A DNA stretch of 64,000 bases, taken from the NCBI GenBank assembly GCA_024349245.1, contig JALDNG010000048.1, forward strand, positions 7,788,501 through 7,852,500, given 5' to 3'. Position 1 is the stretch's first letter. Each line of letters starts with the position of its first letter. Source of the DNA: Neodontobutis hainanensis. Its lineage: Eukaryota > Chordata > Actinopteri > Gobiiformes > Odontobutidae. Shown here one piece after another: positions 26,601 through 38,600 of this stretch. Position numbers and translations under genes: made by a program. Under the pieces are notes generated by a model. It did no database searches and was not told the origin of the DNA. It saw only the letters and a program-made list of their open reading frames with translations.

Positions 26601-29600
26601 CCTTTGTGCTAAAGCAAAATGGGTGCCATGATATGAATTTCCGCATGGAAGAGCAAAAAAAAAAGATAGTGACAAAATGGTGCTCAGATCAAAAACACGT
26701 GCTCTGTGAATGATAACATTTTCATGATTATACCTCTAAACTTTTCTTGAAGCGATATTATTTCTTGCCCTGCCGTTTCCAAAACCTTTATTCCTTTCTT
26801 GATGGTGCCAGCCTCTTGAGTTTCCCCGCCTTTTGTTCTCACATTTTGCATCTCATGTCGAGCAATTATTCCACTTTTTGTCTCCAGAAAAGACTCTCCA
26901 ACATCAGATTCCCCCTCTTTCAAACCAATTTGTCCAGTGACTGTTTTGTCGACTATTTTCAAAGTAGTAATATCTGCTACTGAGGGCTTTACTGACTGAG
27001 GACTCAATGTATATTTGTCTGGTCCATGCAGTAATTCTTTAGACGTAATATCAGCTTTTGTTTTACCTTGTTCCACCGCAGTAAACGTAGTGTTGTTCGT
27101 TTTCAGCTGGCTTTCCTTCACTGTAATCCCTTTGGCTTTTTGAGCAACATCAAGTGGTGCCAAAAACGTTTCAGAAGTATCTATTTTAGCATCTTCTTTT
27201 AAAGTATGATGTTTTTTACGTGCAGTATCTATAACAGGTGTCTTTAAAGATTTTGTTTCTAATTGTTCATGTTTAATTTCAAATATAGGAGTAACACTAT
27301 GAAAGATATCCTTAATTGTTGATGTATCTTCATCAGTTTCCATTGTTTTTTGTTCAGTATTTAAACCTACGTTTGTAGATTCTTGACTTGGAGTGATTTC
27401 CTTGGCTTCAGAAATGTTGCCCTGTCTTGATAAAATTCCCTGTTCTAGCTCATCAGGTTTAAGAAATATTACAAAGGCATCTGTTTTTACCTCTCCTTCC
27501 TCAACCAATAAATGTTTCTCTGAAGCGACTTCCATTACAGGAGCAAATGAAACGGCCCTTCCAAACAGTCCCTTTTTGACTTCTGTAACTTCAAGTGGAA
27601 CAACACTACTATAATCATCTTTTAGAGCAACTGTCTTGGACTCTAGAAGCTTCATAGCTTGATCTGGACTTATGTCTTTTGGTTTAGGACTTGTGACTTT
27701 GTCTTCAATTTCTTTTTCTTCGAGTTGAACTGAAAATTTTGACCTAATTTGTTCATCAGTTAAGTCTTTAAATGCTGCTTTTTCTTCTTTGTGCTCATAT
27801 ATTGTTTTATCAGGTTTAATACATCTTTCCTGAGTGTCTAATTTATTGTCTCCCTGTTGAACTGTGAGAGAGCTTTTAGATGCAACTCCCATGACTGGAG
27901 CCAATGAAAGCTTTTTGTCAACTTGTTCATATTCTATATCTAGGAGAGTAGCTGAACCATAATCATCTAGAACTATGACTGTCTTGGATTGGATTTCATT
28001 GATTGACTTCTTTGACTGGACATCCCCAACCTCTTTTGCTTTGTGGGTTTGTTTTTGTGAAGATTGTTCTATCTTTTTAGCTTCAGATGCTACAAAAGAG
28101 TTTCTTTCAACCTCTTCCTGCTTTTTAAGGAAATTCCCTTCAATTAAATTAATGTTAACCTTTTCGGTTTGAACTCTGTCTCTCTTGGTTTGAACTGTAC
28201 CATCATCCAAATTAGCTAACTTTGTATCTGTTTCCACAACATCTTTTATTTTCACGTCAGGTTTTATGAATCTTTGTTGAGGGTCTACTTGCGGGATTTT
28301 GGGAGATATTTTTGATGCCTCTTCCATCACAGGAGCAAATGTAAGTTTTCTGTCAGCTTTCTCATATGACATGTCCAGTGGAGTAAGTAAACCATACTCA
28401 TCCTCAGCTGTGACTGTCATCGATTGGATTGCTTTTTTGTCTTTGGCAGATTTAGCTCTCTTGGTTTGGACCTCTATAGACTCTTTAGCTTCTACTTTTG
28501 TTCTCTGATGGATGACATTCTCACATGTAGGAACTTCCATTGTCTGGTCTATTGCTAAACCTTTCGGTGCAGCCTCTTTCTCTTGCTCTATCAAAAATGT
28601 TTTGTGAGTTACTTCAGGTTTGGATGCTGCCGCAGCCTTTCTTTCAACGTATTCTTGCTGTGTGGTTAATTTCTCTTTGAATAAACCAACTTTCTCCTCT
28701 TTATCCTGAACTCTGTCTGCTTTGGATGGAATTGTAACATCTGTTTCCAGTCCATTTTTATCAAATCGGATGTCTGTTACTAATTTATCAGGTTTGATAA
28801 TTCTTTGTTGAGTGTCTAATTTAGCGTCTCCTTGTTGACCTGTACAGGAGTCTTTTGAGGCAACTTCCATCACAAGTGCCATCCTTCTCTCAACTTCTTC
28901 AGGGTGAAAGTCCAGTGTTGTTACCAAACCATATTCATCTTGAACTGTAACTGCAGATTTGAATTTCTTACTCTGGACATCTTGATCTTCTCTGGTCTGG
29001 TCAGTTAATTTTTGCCTGAATTTTACACCCTCATCTGTAAGAACTGCTAAAGTTTGGTCAGTTAATAATCCTTTTTGTTTAGCGTCTTGCTCTATCAAAG
29101 CTGTTTTGTGAGTTACTTCAGGTTTGGATGCTAAAAGAGCCTTTCTATCAACTTGTTCTTGCTTTGTAGTGAATTTCTCTTTGATTAAAACAACTTCCTC
29201 CTCTTTAGCTTGAATTCTGTCTACAGTAGATTGAACGATAATACCCTCAGCTGCATCTGATATGTTGTCTTGTTCCGTTTTATGAGATGTTGCTACTTCA
29301 ATTTCAGGAGCAAAGGAAAGCTTTTTCTCGAGTTTTTCAAAAGTTGTGTTCAAAGGAGTAACAGATCCATATTCATCCTGAACTGTAGCCATCTGTGATT
29401 GGATTTCTTTGACTTTTGCAGGTTTGGACTTTTTGTTGGAATTTCTTTAGTTTCTAATGTTTGCCTAATTTTTTCATCCTTAACTGTAGGAGCTTCTAAT
29501 GTTCGGTCAGTCACTAATCCTTTTTGTTTAGCGTCTTGCGCTATCAAAGATGTTTTGTGAGTTACTTCAGGTTTGGATGCTACAAGAGCCTTTTTTTCAA

Positions 29601-32600
29601 CTTGTTTCTGCTTTTTAGGGAAATCCTGCTCAATCCATTTCCCCTTTTTGGCTTGAACTTTGTCTTCACTATACTGAAATGTCTTCAAGTCTGCTTCAGA
29701 CAACTTTTCATCTGCTTCTGGTTTTGCTTCCATCTCATACACTTCTGTAATTTTAGATGTGAGGTCTTTAATCCTCTCATCGGGTTTGATAAATCGTTGA
29801 GACGTGTCAGATTTAACTTTACCTTCTTCAATAATCTGGGAGCTTCCTGATACAATTTCCATAACTGGTGCAAACAAAAACTTCCTCTCAATTTGTTCAT
29901 ATGTTTCTGTAGCTTCTAATGGTGTCACAGTGCCATATTCATGTTTGACAGAAACAGGCCTTGATTGGATTTCTTTGTCTTCAATTTTGCGTAACTTCAG
30001 CCTTTTCTCTTTCTGTGATTTGTCAGGTTCTAGTTTTCCTTTGCTTTTAGTATCCTCTGGCTCTTGTAAAATGCTTTGAGGCTTGATGTTTGCCTCTATT
30101 ACAGACATAGCATCCACTTCCTTTGCCTCCTCCATTTTTTTGATTTCCTCTTTTCGATCTGGTTTTATCTCTAATTCTTGTCCTTCTAATGTAATGTCTG
30201 TTTTAGATAATAGTTTGTGGTCAGCTGCCCCCTTAAGGTTCACCATTTCCTGAACACTTTTTCTCTCTTGGGTGTGTTGTAGTTTGTCTACTTTTTCAGA
30301 TGTAACAAGTATGATTTCCTTTGAAGCTGTTCTATCAATTTGTTCCTGTGTTGTCTTTTCGGCATTACTTTCGACTTCAACTAATTGCGGCTTGATTTCT
30401 TCATCCTCGTCTTTTTTATTTGCCTCTTCAACAACACGAGCTATCAAAGTATATTTTAACTGTTCTGGCATCATTTTGATTGTTTTCAAAGGAGTAACAC
30501 TTCCATATTTATCTACATCTTCAACAGTCCTGGCCTGTATTCCTTCAGTTGTTTTGGATATGATCAGTTTTCTGTCCTTTTGTGCTTCCTCTATCTTCTC
30601 CTTTTTAGTTCTGTCTTTTGTCTGTTCAGCTATTTCCAATGTTTTTGTTTTTGAGGGGCCACTCTCAGAATCAGTTTCTAGTTGAGTTCTAGTTTGTGCA
30701 GCTTCATGTTTTGTGGATGCCATTTTAAAATCTTTTTCTATTTCTTCCCTCAAAGTTTTTTGTGTCACTTTACCAAAGGGACCCCCTTTGGTTGTACCCT
30801 CAGTTTCTATAACTGCTAATTTCTCTGGAGCTATATCCACTAACATCGCACTTTCAAGCTGTTTCTTGATTTTTATTTCTTTAAGTGTTGCCACTTCAAG
30901 CAATTCGCTTTCAAGTCTGCTGACAGTTGACTGGTCTTTTCCAACTACAATGATTTTAGGTTTGGTAGATTTTATCTTTGGTGCTGACACTGAAGTCACT
31001 TTTTCAATGGTATCTTTTAATTGTCTTGGCGTTTGTTCCACTTCAGTTCTTTTAGTTTTGTCTAACCTCTGTCTATAATCTTCATCCTGGAGAAAGCAAG
31101 TTTTTTCAGATATATTTTGTAAATCAGTTGTAGTAGTTGTTGCTTTCTCTGTTATTGGTGTATCTATGACCTTTCGTTCAATTATTTTCTGGTCTTCTAT
31201 TTGTTTAACTTTAAATTTTGTATCTTTAATAGATCTCTTGTCACTTTCTTTGATTTCTGTAGGTTTTTTGGGACCAGTTTCTACTTTAAAGTCTTCAAAA
31301 GTTCCCTCTGACAATGGTGTAACCATTACTTTTCTTTCAACAATTTCTGGTTTGTCAGTTTCCACTTTAGATGTTTTATCTTGGAAAACCTTGGCTTTTA
31401 ATTTGTCTTGTATATCTATCATTTGAGGCTCAGTCATTTGATGTTCTCTTTTAGGACCAGTTTTCTCCATCCCTGGTGCAATTACAAGTTTTCTTTCAAA
31501 TTGTTCATGTGTTTCTGATGGAAGAGGCGTTACTTTCAACATTTTAAACTCAACTGTACTTAACATTAACTGGTCCTTTTCAACTATAATTGTTTCAGCT
31601 ATGGTTGATTTTTGTTCAGGCTCTTTACTTGTAATTTTCTTTGTATCTATTTTTTCTACAGATATGGGATGCTTTGTGACAATAGCTTTAGTTTTAGCAT
31701 GTTTTTGAGCTGTAACATCTTGATTTTGTGGAACCTTTTTATTTTGATTTTCCTTGTCTTCAGTCTTTTTCATTTTAGCTAGGTTTGGGGTTGTGTCTTT
31801 CTGGAAACTAGCAACCTTCTCTGTTTCTGTTTTTTTAATGTCTTTAGGAGGTCCCACTTTTAATGTGTCATCTTCGACAGTCTGGGACTGTTTATGGCCC
31901 TTTTGAGGTTTGGCTGGTTTCTGCCCTGGTTCTTTAGTTTGTATGTCAGTTGATAATAATTCCACTGTTTCTCTAATATCTTCAAGTTTTTCAGGAGCTG
32001 TTTGTTCTTCAAGATCTACAGGAATATCTTCTGTCCTTGCCATTACCACAGGCTTTCTTTCAGTGATCTCTGCTGCTTCATTTTCCTTAAGATCCATCAC
32101 TTTAAACATTCTATTTTTAACTCGAATGATTTTTAATTGGTCCTTTTCAACAACAATCAGTTCTGGTTTGGTGGATTTCACTTTGGACTCTTCCACTACA
32201 GTTGCTGTATTACATTTCTCATCTAACTCTTTATACTGTGGGGCCATTTCTTGAATTTCATATGTTATATGTCTTGTAGGAGCTACATCTTCAGTTTTAT
32301 CTGTAACTGTCTTTGTCTGCATTTCTTTGTTATCAACCTGAGTTTCAATTTTAGCTAGCACATGTCTTTTCTCTTTCAAGGGGATTGTGTCTTTTTCTGT
32401 CACATCCTTGGATGGTTCATCTCCAACAATGTCTGGCTTTTCAGGAATTATTTTATCTAGACCTTTATTGGTTTCTATCATTATTGCAGTAGCCTCACTT
32501 TCCTCTTCAAGTGCTCTAACTTTAAGCATTTTGTTTTTAACTTGACTGGCTTTTATCTGATTTTTTTCAACTACAAGAACTTCAGATTCAACAGATTTCA

Positions 32601-35600
32601 GATCATATTCTTTTTTCAGATCTTTCTCTTTTGTGAGATTTGCATTTGTCACTTGTTCTGTAGGAGTTATTTCTTCCTTTCTATTGTTAACCAACTCTGA
32701 CAAGATTTGTTTGTCTTTTACCTTAGATTTTGATCTCTCTTTTGATAAGATGGATTCTTTCTCTGATGCATGAATTGTTTTTCTTGTCGTTTCCTCCATA
32801 GTAAATGGTTCCTCATCTTTGAGAGCTGTTATTTGTAATTTTATTGCGCTCTGGGGTTTGTCTTGCTCTACTATTTTCTGAGGTTTGACCACTGTGTGCT
32901 CTGCTTTGGCCTTGCTTTGACTTACAGCTTTGGGTTTTTCAGAAGTAGTTTCTGACTCTTGAGATGCTCCTTTGGTCACTGGCATAACAGGTGCCTTTTT
33001 ACCAATTGCTTCAGGTACTTCAATTTCTTTAAGCACAGTAGCTTTAAACATTCTATTTTCAACTTTGGTAATGGTTGTCTGGCCTTGTTCAACCACAGTC
33101 AGTCCAGGTGTGGTGGGTTTAAGTTCTCCTTGCTGCTCTGCCACTTTGTCAGTTTTAACATTTACTTTTTTTTCCAGAATTTCTGTATCTTTAACCTTTT
33201 TAGTTTTAGCTAACATCTGTCTTCTGTCCTTCAAGGCATTTTTGTCTATTTCTGTCACATCTTTTGCAGCTACAAGGTAAGGTTCTTCTACCACAGAGTC
33301 TGCTTTAAGTTCTTTACTATATTCTTTCAACTGCTTTGTCTGAGACTTTTCACAATTTACAATTTCTTGAAGAGGTGGAACTTTTACTGCTTTAACCTTA
33401 AGAGCACTTGGTTTTGAATGATCTTCAACTGTCTTCTGAGGTTTGGTTAATACTTGTTCTGTTACACTGGCTGAAGATATAGGTGTGTCTAATGACTCAA
33501 ATGACTTATTGAATTTCTGAATTTGTCCTATTTCTAGAGCATCTACTTTAAGATTTTCACAAGTTTCACCCATCTTAGGTGCAACAAAAACCTTTCTCTC
33601 TGTTTCTTGCGGTTGTTTGGTGTCTTCAAGGGATATTACTTTAAATGTCTTGTTTTCAACCGTATTGGTTTTTAACTGATGTTGATCAACTGCAATTATT
33701 TTCAGTTCGGCTACTTTCTGATCAGTTTCCTTGCCTGCCACATAAACATTTTCTTTTCTTTGTGCATCTTTCTCCTTTACATGTTTGATTAAAGTTCCTT
33801 TTTTAGTTGTATCCTCCTCTAACTGTGATGGTATTTGTTTGTCTTCAACCTTTTTAGCTGACATCTGCCTCTGCTCTTTTGGTGATTCCTCTTTCATTGG
33901 TGCAACATTTCTTATTGCTTGTTTCTGATCTTTAGTTTCTTTGAGCATTTTGGTTTCTAACGGTTCAGCTGACTTCTGAGGTTTGGCCTGTTTATGCTCT
34001 GTTTCACTGGTTTGTGGAGGCAAATCCTCGGCACTAACTTGTACTCTTCTTTGACCTTGTATTTCTTCAATTTCTTGGAGAGCTGTGACTTTAAACATTT
34101 TATTTTCCACTGTGTTGAGTTTTAATTGGTCTTTCTCAACAGTAATTATCTCAGATTCTGTGGACTGTTTTTCTGTTTCACTGGATTTAGAGCTGTATTG
34201 CTGTTCTGCCATTTGTTTCTCAGGTTTAGCATAAGTGTCTTTTGGCCTTGTCTTTTCTTTATCTGTCTCCAAATGTTCATCATGTTCAACTGCTGTCTGT
34301 CGTCTAACTTTGAAAGCTTGTTTCTTGCCTTGCAATTCGGTTTTAACATGTTTTTGTATATTTTCATCTGGAAGTTTGAGCCCCTTAGCTGTTACATGAT
34401 CTATTTTAAAAGGCTCCTTTTGTTTAATTATTGGTTTCATCTCAATTCTTTTTGTTAAATTAGTCATTTGGGCAGGAGCTTCAGCTTTATCCTGAAATGT
34501 TTTGGTTTTAACCTGTTCTTTAAGTTTTGCCTTCTCTGGTGTTTTAAAGCCTTCAGTCAATAAACTGTCAGTAACAGATGTGTCACCACTATCAGGACTT
34601 TTTACAGATTCTTCTGTTGTTCTTAAGATCCCTTTTTGAAATAGATTTTTCATATTTTCAACCAAAACTATGTCTTCAGACTCCAGTTTGCTTCTTTCGT
34701 CTGAGAATGAATCCCTCTGAGGTTTTTTCTGAGTTGGTAAAATCACTTTAAGAATTTAATGTTTTTAAGAAAAAAGCACCATAAGGCGATGCCAAGAGAT
34801 TAGGAAAAAAAAACAACAAGACATAGATATTGGGAGTTAAATAAAGACAAATACATTAAGAGGATATAAGAGGTATTAACACACTTAATGTACCTTTTTG
34901 TGGCAGTATTTCTTTAGTTTTGACTTCAGGAGCAGGAGTTGTGGGAATCTTCTCAGGCTTTGATTCTGTTTCTTGGGGGGAAAAAAGAACCAGTTTGGAC
35001 TCAGTGAAAGATGTCAATTAAAAAAGAACAGAAATAAAAATGGTAGAAGCGGAACAAGAATTTTAAGACTCCCCAAAAAGAAGCCAAATCACACTGGATA
35101 TGAAAATGCAATATGTTGTGAAGAACAAGGTGAAATGATGAATTCATTGGTGGATGAGGATGGAAGGTGGGATGTGATGGGTATAAAAAAGATTGTGCCC
35201 AAACACTGCATCAGATGGAGAGATGAAAGATGGCAAGTGGTTTTGGTAGGACAAATTAACAGAAAATTTTTTGTTAAAGATTTCTCAAATCTCTGATACA
35301 CTAAACAATAACTGACCTGAGAGACTTTGGTTTAACGTCTCTTAGTTTGGCAATACTTTTTGTGTTGCTTAGTCTGATGAAGTGAATTAAAGAGGTGGGT
35401 GGGACCTAAAACCCAGACTATATAGTATGTTTAGGCATTTTACATTCTCTTTGTTTATTTAATAAAAGTCCATGTTTTTAGGACGTTAACATAATTTTGC
35501 CACTAAATGTTGAAAACCTAAGTATCAGAGATGAAGAGACAAATAGATTTTATCTGGGAGACTGATTTGTGATGATGTTCCTCGTTGTACCTTTGAATGC

Positions 35601-38600
35601 TGTTTGTTGAGGAATCTGTTTCTTTTCCTCGGCTTTTGTCTTGGTTAAAAGACTGGGATCAGTTTTCTTCTTTGGTACTGGTTCTTCTTTCTGCTGAACC
35701 TCTGATTTCATTTCCAAATCTTTCTCCGGTTTAATGGGTCTGGCTTTGAGCTCGACATCTGCAACTGACGGTTTTGCTGTGGTTTTGACAGAGACTGCTG
35801 TAAACTCCTGTTTGGTGATTTTGGATTTTAGATCAATTTCTAACTCCTTTGCTTTGGTTTGTTCAGATTTTTCTTCTGACGTCAATTTGCCTGGCTTTTC
35901 TTGTTCCGTCACAAATTCTTGAGGTGTACCAGAAATTTCTACAGGAGTGTCCTCCTTTTTTATTAATGTAACTTCCTTTGTTTGTACTTCGACTTTTTCT
36001 GTCTCTTTCTTTGCACCACTTATCTCATCAAATGTAAGTTTCTTGTCTTCTCTTGGAGTTTCCTTCTTTTGAATCACTTTAACATCTTTAGTTTTTACCT
36101 CAACAGTTGTTTTTTCGGCAGTTGTATTTTCAGGACGTTGCTTCATTTCTTCCATTTTAACAATTTTAACAGATTTAGATTCAACCTCCACTTCAGCTTT
36201 TTCTAGAATTTTCTTTTGAGGTGTCTCTTCTCTAGGTACCTCCTTTGGCTTTAATTCTTTTTTTACTTTAGTCATTGCTTCCTCTTTGACCTCTTCAGAC
36301 TCAACAGTAATCTGTGTAACGTCTTTGCCATATTCTGGTTTTGCTGCTTTGATCTCATAGCTGACCTCAGAAATAGCTTGCCTTTTCATTTCAGTTAGTT
36401 TTCTGGCTTCTGCACTGATTTTTACTGCAGTAACTCTGGTTTTATCGCTGTCTTTTTCTACTTCAACTTGTTCTTGTTTTATTTTGCTATCCGCCCTAAT
36501 GATCATTTGGTGATCCTTTTGAACGCTAATACTCGATGTTTGTTGAGTTTCTGTCATCTTTTTAACCATTGTACTGTCTTTTCTTTCATCTGAAATTTCT
36601 TTTATTGGAAGTTCAATTGTTTTGACAAAAAGCGGCTCTTCAGGTTTAGTCACTCGAGTAATTCTGGTACTTTCCGGGACTTCAATAATAGTTTCTGGTG
36701 CTAGTTTGTTTTTAGTTACTTGTGTTTCTTTCTTATCTAATGTGTCAGTCACAGATATCTCGCCTTGCAGCTCAGACTTTTTCTCTTTTTCAGCTGAGGT
36801 CAAAACGTCGACCAAGACCAGTGTTTTGGCTAAAAGTGAGACCTCATCTTCGTACAACATTTTGGCCTGTTCCTTCACCACATCTTCATGCTCCCACACT
36901 TCCTCGGAGGGGGATATTTTCTCTGTCACGTAATAGACTTCCTGAATCTTCTGAGCACCTTTCAACTGCTCAATCTTGACAAGACTTGTTGCTTGATTTT
37001 TGAATTTTTTTTTAAGAGGAAGGCGTCATAGGGCGGCGCCAAGAGGTGACACAAAGACAGACAGAATTGTTAGAGGACACACATTAATTATTATTAAGAC
37101 GTGATAATCCACATACAGTGTATATCACAAGAGCCAAATAGAAACCCCTCACAATTTCTGAAGCGTTGTACCTTTTTCAGAAGATGACATTTTTTGTTCT
37201 GTAGACTTCTGGATCTTCATGGTTTCTAATTCTTTTAGTTTATTTTTTTAACCAAGAAAGAGGTGAGGTAAAGGTTTTAAAAAGACGTTAGCAAGGGAAC
37301 ACAGAATAATAAACATTTAGAAAAATAGTTATTGAAAGATTGCTTTGTGAGAAGTGGTAACAATTCAGTTCAGCTCTTTTTCTGTATTAACTGTTTATCC
37401 TCTACAGTACACTCAAATACATGATTCAACCAATGCTCCTCTGAATCAACAGTGGCTTTATTTGAGTGTACAATTATTAATTTGCCAAATGAGGCCAACC
37501 CTGATGATTAAGAGCTGAGTGGATTGTTATCCTAAAGTGACATGCAAAGACAGACAGTATTGGAGGTACCTTTAAGAGGGATCTCCTCTTTAGGTTTAGC
37601 TTGAGTTGTTTTTGGTTTTGTTTCCTCAACCTTCAGAGATTTTTTCCTCTCAGGGATTGGTTCTTCTTCCACCTTTATCTGAGGAGGAGCCTTTTCCTCT
37701 GGTGACTTCATCTTTTCAGGTATTTTAGGTTTCGGAGGTTCTTCCCATTTTGTCTCTGGGGCTGGTAATTTTTCCCGCACCTTTTCTTTCACTTCCACTT
37801 TCTGTTTCTCATGAATTGGTTCAGGTTTTTTATCAGGGAGCGCCTCAGGCTCAACCATTTTGTGAGGTATTTTCTCATGCTCCGGCTTTTGTACCTCCTC
37901 AGGCAGAGGCTTAGGTTTGGGAGCCACAGCTTTAAGAGTTCAACAAAGAAACATGCACAAGACATAACTGTCAAGAACAAAAAAGTGCTAAACGCACTAT
38001 AAACAAAGAGAAAAGGTTTACTCAAAGCAACCTCTAATGGAGCTAAATGCCAAGGACATTTGAGTAACAAAAACACATATTCAACAGAATTAACAGACTA
38101 TAACAGCAATTGAAAATAGACAGGTTTGTTCTGAAAAAAGACGCACTATTACCTGTCTCCTTCTTTGTAGGTTCTTCTTTTGGAGGAACCATAACAGGTT
38201 CAGGTTTCTTAGCGATTTTTGGAGGCTCAGGAGTTGTTTCTTCCACAGGAACTTAAAAAAGGATGTTGATATTTGTTAGAAGTCTCAGATTTTTTTATTT
38301 TTTTTAAAGAGTTTTGCTTAAGATTTGACACTCTATCGAGTGCAAACTTGTAGAACAACAAAAACAAAACATACATCCCCATTGTTTGAAATTACATTAA
38401 GGCAGGCATTAATGTGTTAGCAAGAAACTCAAACTAAAGACAATTTAAGATGAGTTTTTAAGATTTGAAGATGAAGTGACGTGATCCATGGGACAACAGC
38501 GACGGCTTTCAGCTCAAAAGTACCTTTAGCTGGCACTGACTTCTCCTTCTGTGGCGATTCTAGCTCTTTGTCCACTTTTTGTGGCACTGGAGGAGGAGGA

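Noticed and set aside
26684..34746. Two separate genes or two exons for the two long minus-strand frames meeting at 29350-29392
   Set aside because: No intron-like sequence lies between them, the repeat unit continues across the join with one extra base, and outer splice phases agree with a single exon. A one-base break is simpler.
34973..35296. Plus-strand frame of ~107 codons in the e56-e57 intron
   Set aside because: No domain, repeat or splice context. Chance frame.
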